From positions 372,001 to 436,000 of the forward strand of contig CAXATO010000001.1 of assembly GCA_963972255.1 (NCBI GenBank): a DNA stretch of 64,000 bases. The letters are read 5' to 3'. The translations under genes and the position numbers were made by a program. Origin of the DNA: UBA1479 sp002706405 (lineage in GTDB: Bacteria; Pseudomonadota; Alphaproteobacteria; Rhodospirillales; Casp-alpha2). Of the stretch, positions 1-8,529 are shown piece after piece. Each line of letters starts with the position of its first letter. Position 1 is the first letter of the stretch. Under the pieces are notes generated by a model. That model was not told where the DNA came from. It searched no databases and saw only the letters and a program-made list of their open reading frames with translations.

Positions 1-1155
<1,155 letters not shown>

Positions 1156-1175
1156 GACGCCGTGCTTTAGTATGA

Positions 1176-1275
1176 CCCCTCACCCCGACCCTCTCCCGAA
1201 GGGAGAGGGAGATTTTCCCGGCCTTTCAGGGGGCGTTCCCTCGCCCCCGGAGGGGGAGAGGGGCAGGGTGAGGGG
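1176..1275. repeat. REP-like palindromic element between two genes
   Basis: Two imperfect inverted arms lie at 1176-1197 (CCCCTCACCCCGACCCTCTC...) and 1254-1275, whose reverse complement is nearly identical. Inside them, 1189-1197 and 1201-1209 form a perfect 9-bp hairpin (CCCTCTCCC / GGGAGAGGG) with a GAA loop, and a second CTCGCCCCC/GGGGGAGAG pair sits before the right arm. The organisation is that of an intergenic REP/BIME-type palindrome. It may also act as an attenuator between the dehydratase and RraA-like genes. Only one copy is seen in this window. Confidence 0.7.
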
Positions 1276-1311
1276 GCGACTGTCTTTAAACTTTCCTGAT
1301 GGGAGAGCCTG

Positions 1312-2034
1312 ATGGCCAAGAAGCTGACAAAGAAAACCCGCGACCTGCTGATGAACGTGTCCACGGCGACGCTGTGCACGGCGCTGTTCAAGGTCGGCCT
1401 GAAGAACCAGTTCATCCAGGACGTCCATCCGGTGTCGCCAAAAGGCCGCAACATGGTCGGGCAGGCCTACACGATGCGCTACATCCCGGCGCGGGAAGAC
1501 CTGAACGCCATTTCCGTGTTCCAGGACCCCAAGCATCCGCAGCGCGTCGGCGTCGAGGAATGCCCCAAGGGCCATGTCATGGTGATCGACAGCCGCAAGG
1601 ACCCGCGCGCCGCCTCGGCCGGCTCGATCCTGGTCACCCGCCTGATGATGCGCGGCTGCGCCGGTGTGGTTTCGGACGGCGGGTTCCGCGACGCGCCCGA
1701 GATCGGCAACCTGGACATTCCCGCTTATCACAACCGGCCCTCGGCCCCGACCAACCTGACCCGCCATCAGGCGATCGAGCTGAACGGCCCCATCGGCTGC
1801 GGCGATGTCGCCGTGTTCCCCGGCGACGTGATCGTCGGCGACGACGAGGGGGTCTGCGTCATTCCGATCCATCTGGCCGACGCCATCGCCAAGGAAGCGA
1901 CCGAAATGACCGCCTTCGAGGACTTCGTCACCGAGGAGGTGAAGAAGGGCCGGGCGGTGATCGGCCTCTACCCCGCGACGACCGCGAAGGCAAAGGCCGA
2001 TTACGCGGCGTGGCGGAAGAAGACCGGGCGCTAA
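1312..2034 (+). CDS. RraA-like protein / HMG-aldolase-fold family (ribonuclease activity regulator family)
   Basis: 240 residues, close to the family norm. The RraA/4-hydroxy-4-methyl-2-oxoglutarate aldolase fold includes metal-dependent aldolases and decarboxylases and the RNase E inhibitor RraA. The substrate/metal region GVVSDGGFRDAPEI and the later PGDVIVGDDEGVCVIP stretch are family-typical. The ATG at 1312 is supported by GGGAG at 1301-1305. Being placed right after a sugar-acid dehydratase favours a metabolic role (oxo-acid aldolase or related) over RNase regulation. That is a context argument, not proof. Confidence 0.85.
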   Translation: MAKKLTKKTRDLLMNVSTATLCTALFKVGLKNQFIQDVHPVSPKGRNMVGQAYTMRYIPAREDLNAISVFQDPKHPQRVGVEECPKGHVMVIDSRKDPRAASAGSILVTRLMMRGCAGVVSDGGFRDAPEIGNLDIPAYHNRPSAPTNLTRHQAIELNGPIGCGDVAVFPGDVIVGDDEGVCVIPIHLADAIAKEATEMTAFEDFVTEEVKKGRAVIGLYPATTAKAKADYAAWRKKTGR

Positions 2035-2120
2035 CACCCCCGGACCGCGCGACGGCCTTAATCCTGCCCGAAAATATGCTAGTCTTTCCGTCTGCCATCG
2101 CGCCGGAACGGGAGAGGACC

Positions 2121-2378
2121 ATGCGCAAGACCATCGCCATCGCTGTGCTCGCCTTGCTCGGCGCCTGTACGGTCGTCGAGAAGACCGGTGAGGAAATCAC
2201 CATCGAGCATGCGGCGAACCAGTTTTTCGTCGCCGAGGTGAAAGCCGAAAATTACTGTCAGACCCTGGGGCGCCATGCCCAACATGTGATGACCAGCCCG
2301 CGCCAATCGTCCCTGTTGTTCGTGCAGTCGAGCGTCAGCGTGTTCCGCTGCGTCCTGCCGGCGCCCGCAAAGACGTGA
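2121..2378 (+). CDS. Small putative lipoprotein, 85 aa
   Basis: Starts MRKTIAIAVLALLGAC: a short basic N-region, a hydrophobic core and a lipobox LGAC, so the mature protein would be an acylated lipoprotein beginning at Cys15. The remainder is short, polar and contains two further cysteines (in NYCQTLG and FRCVLP) that could form a disulfide. The start is set by GGGAGAGG a few bases upstream of the ATG at 2121. I do not recognise a family. It lies 25 nt before the membrane-bound aspartic protease gene in the same direction, so the two may be cotranscribed. Confidence 0.65.
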   Translation: MRKTIAIAVLALLGACTVVEKTGEEITIEHAANQFFVAEVKAENYCQTLGRHAQHVMTSPRQSSLLFVQSSVSVFRCVLPAPAKT

Positions 2379-2403
2379 CGGCGCGACCGCCGGCCCATCT
2401 GCC

Positions 2404-3096
2404 ATGAGACGTTCCGTCATCCTGATGATCGTGATCGGTCTGGCCTTGGCCGGGCTGGTCCTGTTCCTGGCGCTGCAGTTCCCCGATGCGCTGACCTCTC
2501 GCGGCGAGCAGATCCAACTGACCCAGGCCCTGCTGCTGGTCGCCGTGATCGGCGGGGCGGCCATCGCCCATGGCCGCTTTCAGGCCCGCCAGGCGCTGCG
2601 CCATGCCGCCATCTGGGTCGGGCTCGGGGCCGTGCTGCTGTTGGGCTATTCCTTCCGCGCCGAGTTCCAGGCCCTGGGCAGCCGCCTGACCGGCGAACTG
2701 CTGCCCCATCGGGCCCAGGAAACGCCCGTCGGCGATGTCGCCATCCGCGCCGGCGACCATGGCCATTTCGTCGCCGAAGCCCTGGTCAACGGCGTGGCCA
2801 TCCGGTTCCTGGTTGATACGGGGGCAAGCGAGGTGGTGCTCAGCCCGCGCGACGCAGAACGCCTGGGCTTCGACCTGAAATCCCTCAGCTTCAACCGTAT
2901 CTATCAAACCGCCAACGGCACGGTCACGGGGGCACCCGTTCGGCTGGACGAAATCCGCATCGGTCCCATCGCGGTCAAGGATGTGCGGGCGTCGGTCAAC
3001 GGAGCCGAGATGAAACGCTCGCTCCTGGGCATGAGTTTCCTCGGCCGCCTGGGCGGCTACCGGGTGAACGGCGATGTGCTGACGCTCAGTCCGTAA
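2404..3096 (+). CDS. Membrane-anchored retropepsin-like aspartic protease (TIGR02281 type)
   Basis: 230 residues. Three hydrophobic segments at about residues 4-24, 40-55 and 68-82 anchor the N-terminus in the inner membrane. The C-terminal half is a single retropepsin-like domain, with the catalytic motif FLVDTGASEVVLS (Asp138) and a later hydrophobic-hydrophobic-Gly region around LLGMSFLGRLGG. Clan AA proteases with one DTG motif act as dimers. The family is common in alphaproteobacteria as a membrane-associated predicted protease of unknown substrate. No clear Shine-Dalgarno precedes the ATG, so coupling to the upstream lipoprotein gene is possible. Confidence 0.85.
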   Translation: MRRSVILMIVIGLALAGLVLFLALQFPDALTSRGEQIQLTQALLLVAVIGGAAIAHGRFQARQALRHAAIWVGLGAVLLLGYSFRAEFQALGSRLTGELLPHRAQETPVGDVAIRAGDHGHFVAEALVNGVAIRFLVDTGASEVVLSPRDAERLGFDLKSLSFNRIYQTANGTVTGAPVRLDEIRIGPIAVKDVRASVNGAEMKRSLLGMSFLGRLGGYRVNGDVLTLSP

Positions 3097-3108
3097 CGGT
3101 CCGAGGTG

Positions 3109-3720
3109 TTATGGCAGCCGCGCCGCGACGTCGGGCGGCAAGCTGCCTTTGACGGTGTCCAGGTCGCTTGGGTAATAGGCGCGACCGTTGCATTCCCCGT
3201 TGAAGCGCCCCGACATTTCCGAATACAGGCGGACCTGGCGGTTGTGGGCCTCGACCGAGGTGCGCCGTTCCTCGACCCAGGCGTTGTACTCGGTGACCTG
3301 GGCTTCGTAGGTCTTGCGCCGCTCCTGGTCCGTCAGGGCGGCCATCGCCTGATGTTGCAGGCGCGGCCCGGCCTCCTGAATCCGGCCGTCCAGATCGCGG
3401 ATCGTTCCTTTCGCCGCCGCGACGTCGGTGGCAACGGCGTCGATGCGGTGGGCCAGAATCAGGCAGGCCGTCAGCACTTCCGGCGTCATGACCCCGGCGC
3501 TGTAGGTCTTGGCCTTGCCTTCATAGAGCTTTGCCGGCGCGTCCTTGGCGGATTGCAGCATGGTATCGAGCAGGCCGCCGTCGGCCCGGGCCGGCGTCGC
3601 CGCCAGCATCAGCATCACCCCTGTTACGAAAAGCAGGGTCAGGAGCAAGGAGGGCGTGCGAAGGAAATGGGGCATGGGGGCAGGGGGCCTCGACCGGTTG
3701 GGAATGCGAAACAATACCAT
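3109..3720 (-). CDS. Exported protein of unknown function, 203 aa
   Basis: A hydrophobic segment (LLLTLLFVTGVMLMLAATPARA) ending in an AxA-type cleavage site predicts export to the periplasm. The mature part is helical and charged (for example DQERRKTYEAQVTEYNAWVEERR), with two lone cysteines. The ATG at 3720 has AGAGGGG just upstream; a later ATG at 3675 would give a more typical signal peptide but lacks a ribosome site. I do not recognise the family. It is transcribed divergently from the unknown gene at 3819. Confidence 0.6.
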   Translation of the reverse strand: MVLFRIPNRSRPPAPMPHFLRTPSLLLTLLFVTGVMLMLAATPARADGGLLDTMLQSAKDAPAKLYEGKAKTYSAGVMTPEVLTACLILAHRIDAVATDVAAAKGTIRDLDGRIQEAGPRLQHQAMAALTDQERRKTYEAQVTEYNAWVEERRTSVEAHNRQVRLYSEMSGRFNGECNGRAYYPSDLDTVKGSLPPDVAARLP

Positions 3721-3818
3721 GATCCCCTCTCTTAAGGCATTGCACGGGATACTTCAAAGCTGCGTGAAGATCGTTCTGAGGGCTCGCATTAACCAAGAAA
3801 TACGCCCATATTCAGGGC

Positions 3819-4271
3819 ATGGTTGAGATTGTTTCCGGCTCTGGTATCGACCGCATCCTGTCCAAGAACGAGGTGCAGGAAGACCTTGCCGCGCGCCTGA
3901 ACAGGCAGCGCGCGGCGGAAGCGCGCGATACCAGGATCGAAATTCGTGCGGCCAGCTTGGCACGCGGTCTCGAAGCGGAGGCCTTGGGCCAAGCGGAAGA
4001 TCAGGGCGCCGCCGGTGATCTGGAATCCGATACGGCAACCCGCCAGCCGCGATTTGCCGATCTTGTGGGCAATGCGGAAACCGTCAACCGGGCTTTGGAA
4101 GAGACCCAGGGGATCGACCGTCTGGTGACGGCGGGTGAACGATTGCGGCAGTCGGCGGTGCTGGCCGACAGTTTCCTCAAGTCTTACTTCATTTCCATGG
4201 TCGATCCCGGTCGGGCGATGACGATGATCAGCCCGCGCGACATCGCGCGACCGTTGGAAGAAGACGGTTAG
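3819..4271 (+). CDS. Unknown protein, 150 aa, Ala/Glu/Arg-rich, predicted mostly helical
   Basis: No signal peptide or membrane segment. The middle (about residues 20-75) is rich in Ala, Glu, Gln and Arg, and the C-terminal third (VNRALEETQGIDRLVTAGER) looks like amphipathic helix. I recognise no domain. It is convergent with a 67-aa gene that is followed by fliN on the opposite strand, which might hint at a motility or cell-cycle link, but nothing in the protein itself shows that. Confidence 0.5.
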   Translation: MVEIVSGSGIDRILSKNEVQEDLAARLNRQRAAEARDTRIEIRAASLARGLEAEALGQAEDQGAAGDLESDTATRQPRFADLVGNAETVNRALEETQGIDRLVTAGERLRQSAVLADSFLKSYFISMVDPGRAMTMISPRDIARPLEEDG

Positions 4272-4283
4272 CCGAGGCGGGCG

Positions 4284-4487
4284 TCAGTTCAGGGTGGCGT
4301 GGTCGGGCGAGGAATCGGACAGTAGTTCCTGGGTCGCCCGCGCGACGCGAAGCCAGACGGAACGCGCGGACCGGTCGCCCCGGTCCTGCATCTGGTCTGC
4401 TTTCACTTGTGCGCCGATGGGCGCCATATCGCCGAATTCCTGAATCAACAGATTGGCGGCACGGTAGATTTCACTGTCGGTGGCCAT
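4284..4487 (-). CDS. Small conserved-looking protein, 67 aa
   Basis: Soluble helical protein with the pattern EIYRAANLLIQEFGD ... SVWLRVARATQELL. It is reminiscent of short alphaproteobacterial proteins of the DUF6961 type, in which an acidic start, a GD pair and a VW.R motif recur; I recall this rather than having searched. It lies 57 nt downstream of fliN on the same strand and may be cotranscribed with it. Its function is unknown. Confidence 0.55.
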   Translation of the reverse strand: MATDSEIYRAANLLIQEFGDMAPIGAQVKADQMQDRGDRSARSVWLRVARATQELLSDSSPDHATLN

Positions 4488-4544
4488 GGCAGTTGCCTTT
4501 ACTCCAGGGGCCCGGCCTTGTCAGGACGGGGCATTCAAGCGGCC

Positions 4545-4835
4545 TTACTGTTTAAGAGATTGGCTGATCTTCAGCACTTCGGTCAGGGTGACGCCCAGGC
4601 GGTCTTCGACCACCACGACCTCGCCCTTGGCGACCAATCGGTTGTTGGCGTGGATTTCGATGTTCTCGCCGACCGTGCGGTTGAGTTCCACGACGGCACC
4701 TCGGCCAAGCTTCAGGATCTGGCTGATCGGCATCTCCGCCGTCCCGAGGACAGCGGTGATTTCCACCTGAACGTCGTAGAGTGCGTGAACCTTTTCGGCT
4801 TCCGTTTTCTCTTCGGGGGCGGTGTCTTCAGCCAT
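4545..4835 (-). CDS. fliN: Flagellar motor switch protein FliN
   Basis: 96 residues, matching a minimal FliN/SpoA domain protein. FliN forms the lower C-ring with FliM and FliG on the cytoplasmic face of the flagellar basal body and takes part in export and rotational switching. The SpoA signature is visible as VQVEITAVLGTAEMPISQIL, followed by LGRGAVVELNRTVGENIEI and NRLVAKGEVVVVEDRLGVT. The first 18 residues are an acidic, variable tail. It stands alone: no fliM, fliG or other flagellar gene is within the window. GGAGCAAGG precedes the ATG. Confidence 0.93.
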   Translation of the reverse strand: MAEDTAPEEKTEAEKVHALYDVQVEITAVLGTAEMPISQILKLGRGAVVELNRTVGENIEIHANNRLVAKGEVVVVEDRLGVTLTEVLKISQSLKQ

Positions 4836-5017
4836 TGCCTTGCTCCGTTATCCGGCGGGATTGCCAGCCATTCGGGCCAATGGCCCGCCGTCGACGGGAT
4901 ATTCACCCGCCGTTAACCGTGAATTTGACCAGGAATTCCTTAAACTTTCCTTATCGACCGGTGAATCTTACCACGTCGGGCGGCACGGGGCGGAGAGGCA
5001 TTCGGGCGGGCGCGCCA

Positions 5018-5590
5018 TCAAATTCCCCCGCCCTGGTCGAGAAGGCCCGTCAGGTGCTGCACGCGGGCCAGCAAGGCGTGCAAGGCGTCGTCGCGCACGC
5101 CCAGGCCTTCCAGGTGGCTCAGAGTGTTCATCAGGTAGTCGCGGTTCAGCCCGCTGGCTCCCGCGGCCGACATGATCAATTCGGCCGAACGCTCCGGGCC
5201 GAGGTCGCCCGCGTATTGAGGATGGTTCGGGTCCGTCACGAAGGTATAGGCGGCGACCCGCTGCCCGTCGTCCAGGGCGATGTCGACGATCGCGGGTTGG
5301 TAGGCGTATCCGGTCAGTTCCCGCTCGTTCAGATAGGCGACGACGGCGTCCCGGTCCGCGGGCTTGAAGCGCAGGGCGATGCCCCGGCACCGGCCCCCCT
5401 GATCCAGCCCCAGGACAAGACCGGGTTTTGCCGGGGTGCCCCGATAATGATGGGAGTAGATGCAGAACGCCCGGTGATACCCGTCAAGTTCGGCTGAGCG
5501 GCGGTCCCGGCAGTCGAACCCCGGATTCCACATGAGCGAGCCGTAGGCGAAAACCCATTCGACGGTGCTGAGCGCGGCGGCATCAACCAT
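5018..5590 (-). CDS. ChaC-like gamma-glutamylcyclotransferase
   Basis: 190 residues from the chosen start. This family cleaves glutathione or gamma-glutamyl peptides to 5-oxoproline. The substrate-binding motif WVFAYGSLMWNPGF near the N-terminus and the YHRAFCIYSHHYRGTP segment are typical of ChaC; the YLNERELTGYAYQP stretch carries the expected catalytic glutamate. The start at 5590 is preferred because its ATG overlaps the stop of the upstream isomerase-like gene (5583-5585), a coupling arrangement; an ATG at 5626 would overlap it by 44 nt. The two-gene operon suggests shared glutathione-linked chemistry. Confidence 0.88.
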   Translation of the reverse strand: MVDAAALSTVEWVFAYGSLMWNPGFDCRDRRSAELDGYHRAFCIYSHHYRGTPAKPGLVLGLDQGGRCRGIALRFKPADRDAVVAYLNERELTGYAYQPAIVDIALDDGQRVAAYTFVTDPNHPQYAGDLGPERSAELIMSAAGASGLNRDYLMNTLSHLEGLGVRDDALHALLARVQHLTGLLDQGGGI

Positions 5591-6200
5591 GGGCTTGAGC
5601 GGACACCTTTTCTTCCACAAAATCAAGGCGGTCCTGGCCCCAGAACAATTCGCCGTCGATCACATAAGTGGGCGCGCCGAACACGCCGATGCGTTTGGCC
5701 TGTTCCGTGTAGGCCAGCTCGGTTTCGACAATATCGGCGGCGTCCGTACGGTCCAACAGATGCCCGCTGTCCAATCCCACAGCACCCATGATCGCGGCGA
5801 GGGTCGCCGTATCGGCGATGTTCTTTTCCTCGACCCAGACGGCGCGCATGAAGGCATGGACCAGATCGCCCAATCGCGGGGCGTCCAGTCCGTCGTTCTT
5901 GGCCGCCAAAATCAGACGCCGGGCCATCTTGTCGGCGGCGGGAAAATAGGCCGGCTCCAACGTCAGGGGAACGTCCAATCGGCGACGCCAGCGTTTCAGT
6001 TCCATCATCCGGTAGGCCACCCGTTGCGGCGGCCGCTTGGCCAGCGGCAAGCCCCCCGAGGCGGCGAACACCTCACCCATATCGACCGGTTTGTGATTGA
6101 TCTGCCAACCATGGCGGTCGGCAATGGCGCGAAATCGCGCGTCGCCCAAATAGGACCAGGGCGAGGTAACGGTGAAGTAGTAGTCGATCGTTGCGGGCAT
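5583..6200 (-). CDS. 2-hydroxychromene-2-carboxylate isomerase / kappa-class GST-like (DsbA fold)
   Basis: 205 residues. The N-terminus IDYYFTVTSPWSYLGDARF matches the HCCA isomerase/kappa GST branch of the DsbA fold, where a serine replaces the CxxC redox centre and glutathione is the cofactor. FGAPTYVIDGELFWGQDRLDFV near the C-terminus is the conserved cis-proline loop and end motif. Members isomerise aromatic-degradation intermediates, but many act on unknown substrates. It is cotranscribed with, and overlaps, the glutathione-degrading ChaC-like gene. I expect a glutathione-dependent isomerase or transferase with unknown substrate. Confidence 0.87.
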   Translation of the reverse strand: MPATIDYYFTVTSPWSYLGDARFRAIADRHGWQINHKPVDMGEVFAASGGLPLAKRPPQRVAYRMMELKRWRRRLDVPLTLEPAYFPAADKMARRLILAAKNDGLDAPRLGDLVHAFMRAVWVEEKNIADTATLAAIMGAVGLDSGHLLDRTDAADIVETELAYTEQAKRIGVFGAPTYVIDGELFWGQDRLDFVEEKVSAQAHG

Positions 6201-6501
6201 GGAGAGTCCTTAAGGGCGCAAGGTTGGCGGTGGCAATATTCGTCGATTCGTCGCTTGAGGCGGCGGGCGGACAACGGTCATTCGCGCCGGCTGCTTGCAA
6301 ATGATCCGCGGAATTCCGCGGCTAAGCGGCATATATCGAAGGAATATAAGGCGTTCATTGACAACCAAAGTTGGCGGCGGCAACGATTGTCACATAATCA
6401 TAACAAAAGACGATCCGCTGCCTGCGCTTTTCTTTCGGATGCGGACGCAGCGGCCCCGGAGGAAACAAATCCGGAAGGCGCGCGGAAAAAGGGGCTGGCC
6501 G
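6201..6501. other. Divergent intergenic region with a possible promoter
   Basis: About 300 nt between two divergent genes with no convincing coding sequence. It is locally AT-richer than its surroundings. On the + strand, TTGGCG (6371-6376), a 16-nt spacer and CATAAT (6393-6398) could be a sigma70-type promoter for the 77-aa gene at 6502. TTGACA at 6358-6363 lacks a good -10 partner. Confidence 0.35.
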
Positions 6502-6735
6502 ATGAGGCACCCGACCAAGGACGGCGATAAGGTCTTCGAAGTCGCCATCTACAACAAGGACGTCCGATCCCTTGTTAAGGACAATCAATCTCACTCTTTC
6601 TTTGACGATTCCTGGGCCGATGCCCAGGTTCACGACATCGTCGCCAGCGACGAGGATACGGCCCGCGAGATGATCGCCGAGCGGTTCCCGCCCGACGACG
6701 GTTTCGTCATTCAGTGGGTGGATCAGGCGTCCTGA
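6502..6735 (+). CDS. Small conserved hypothetical protein, 77 aa
   Basis: Soluble, acidic protein: KVFEVAIYNKDVRSLVKDN near the start and a DDSWADAQVHDIVASDEDTAREMIAERFP core. I recall very similar short proteins in many alphaproteobacteria, which argues for a real, conserved gene. The ATG at 6502 is chosen because the upstream in-frame sequence is basic and looks non-coding; AAAAAGGGG lies about 10 nt before it. The function is unknown. Confidence 0.7.
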   Translation: MRHPTKDGDKVFEVAIYNKDVRSLVKDNQSHSFFDDSWADAQVHDIVASDEDTAREMIAERFPPDDGFVIQWVDQAS

Positions 6736-6787
6736 CTTAATCCCGCCATTGACGGCGGTGACGCGAGCGCATTCGGCTGGCCGGTGG

Positions 6788-8431
6788 TCAGATGCCGCCC
6801 TGTCTTGCCGTTTCCGCATCACGAAGGGCTTTGCGCCTGATCTTACCCGTCGCCGTCATGGGCAACTGCTCGACGAATTCGATTTGCCGCGGGTATTCAT
6901 GAGACGACAGGCGCGTTTTCACGAAATCACGAATGGCCTGTTCCGTCTCCGGCCCGCCGGTATGGCCGGGCATCAGCACGATAAAGGCTTTCACGGCCTC
7001 GGTGCGAACCGGGTCGGGCACACCGATCACGGCCGCCATCTGCACCGCGGGATGGCGGCTCAGGCAATCCTCGATCTCGCCGGGGCCGATGCGGTATCCG
7101 GCCGAGGTAATGACATCGTCGCCGCGCCCGACGAACCACAGATAGCCGTCGTCGTCGCGGTAGCCCCTGTCGCCCATGCACCACCAGTCACCCCGCAGGT
7201 TGGCCTGGGTGGCCGCCGGGTTGTTCCAGTATTCCAGCAGCATCACTGGGTCCGGTGCCCGGCAGGCAAGATCGCCCTCGCGCCCCGGCGGCAGGATGTT
7301 GCCGTCGCCGTCGATGACATCCACCACGTGGCCCGGGGCAGGGCGGCCCATGGCGCCGGGCTTGGCCTCCATGATCCCGGCCGAGGTTGCGACGATGACG
7401 TTGCATTCCGTCTGGCCGTAGAATTCGTTGATGGTCAGGCCCAGGGCGTCGCGTCCCCACTGAATCAGTTCAGACCCCACGGGCTCGCCCGCCGACGCGA
7501 CGGAGCGCAGGTTAAGCGTATGGCGACCTTTGGGTGACGGCAGCTTGCTCATGAGACGCAGCGCCGTCGGCGGCATGAAGGTATTGCGCACGCCCAAGCG
7601 CGCCATCAGGGCCAAGGCTTCTTCCGGATCGTACTTGCGGGCGCGATGGGCGACCACGGGGACGCCGTGGTGCCAGGCGCACATGAGGGTGTTCATCAAC
7701 CCGCCGATCCAGGCCCAGTCGGCCGGCGTCCACATCAGGTCGCCTGGCTGGCCCAGGAAATTGTGGAACATTTCCACTCCCGGCAGATGGCCGAGCAGGC
7801 AGCGGTGCGCATGCAGCGCGCCCTTGGGATTGCCCGTGGTGCCAGAGGTATAGATGATCAGCCCGGGGTCGTCGGCGGCGGTATCGACCGGCCGGAACGC
7901 ATCGGACGCGCGGCCGAGCGCCCCCCAGAAATCCGTAAAATCGGCGCCGTCGGCTCCGGCGTCGATGACATAGATCCGTTTGAGGTCGGGCAGGGCGCCG
8001 GCCAGAGCCGTGACCTTGGGCAGATTGGCGCGGTCCGTGACCAGGGCGGCGGCGCCGGAATCGGCAAGCCGGAAGCTGAGCGCGTCCTCGCCGAACAGGG
8101 TGAACAAGGGGATCGAGATCAGCCCCGCCTTCCACGCCGCGACATGGGTCAAAGCGGCCTCCACCGACTGCGGCAGCAGCACGGCGATGCGGTCGCCGGC
8201 GACCAGTCCATGGGCCGTGAACATGTTGGCGGCCTGGTTCGACAAGGCCCGGATCGCTCCGAAACTGTAGGTCACCAGATCGCTTTCGGAAGACGTGACG
8301 ATCAGTGCCGGCAAGTCCGCATCACGCGCGGCGTGCTTGTCACAGACGTCGACGCCCATGTTGAAACGCGCCGGGATGGTCCAGGCGAAGGTATCGTAAA
8401 GCGATTCGTAGCTGTCGGCTTTGCGCAACAT
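6788..8431 (-). CDS. AMP-forming acyl-CoA synthetase
   Basis: 547 residues from the start at 8431. It activates a carboxylic acid to an acyl-adenylate and then an acyl-CoA thioester. Visible ANL-family motifs in order: P-loop IIYTSGTTGNPKGALHAH, NEFYGQTECN, the GDRGYRDDDGYLWFVGRGDD hinge region, and the catalytic lysine motif TGKIRRKALRD. The overall pattern resembles acetate/medium-chain acyl-CoA synthetases of the AcsA/MACS group, but the substrate cannot be fixed from sequence. Upstream in-frame sequence to 8671 overlaps the GH114-like gene and lacks family similarity, so the later ATG is used. Confidence 0.92.
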   Translation of the reverse strand: MLRKADSYESLYDTFAWTIPARFNMGVDVCDKHAARDADLPALIVTSSESDLVTYSFGAIRALSNQAANMFTAHGLVAGDRIAVLLPQSVEAALTHVAAWKAGLISIPLFTLFGEDALSFRLADSGAAALVTDRANLPKVTALAGALPDLKRIYVIDAGADGADFTDFWGALGRASDAFRPVDTAADDPGLIIYTSGTTGNPKGALHAHRCLLGHLPGVEMFHNFLGQPGDLMWTPADWAWIGGLMNTLMCAWHHGVPVVAHRARKYDPEEALALMARLGVRNTFMPPTALRLMSKLPSPKGRHTLNLRSVASAGEPVGSELIQWGRDALGLTINEFYGQTECNVIVATSAGIMEAKPGAMGRPAPGHVVDVIDGDGNILPPGREGDLACRAPDPVMLLEYWNNPAATQANLRGDWWCMGDRGYRDDDGYLWFVGRGDDVITSAGYRIGPGEIEDCLSRHPAVQMAAVIGVPDPVRTEAVKAFIVLMPGHTGGPETEQAIRDFVKTRLSSHEYPRQIEFVEQLPMTATGKIRRKALRDAETARQGGI

Positions 8432-8529
8432 GGTCTGCCCGTCCTCCCAAACGGCCGGTGCCGAGGAATGGTGTCGCGGGCCGCGGGCGATTTCCGGCGT
8501 GGGCGCGGGGGCCGCCCTTGGCGGCAGGC

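Noticed and set aside
4905..4945. CtrA-like site TTAACCGTGAATTTG near fliN
   Set aside because: Only a half-site; the second TTAA half is not matched, so it was not called.
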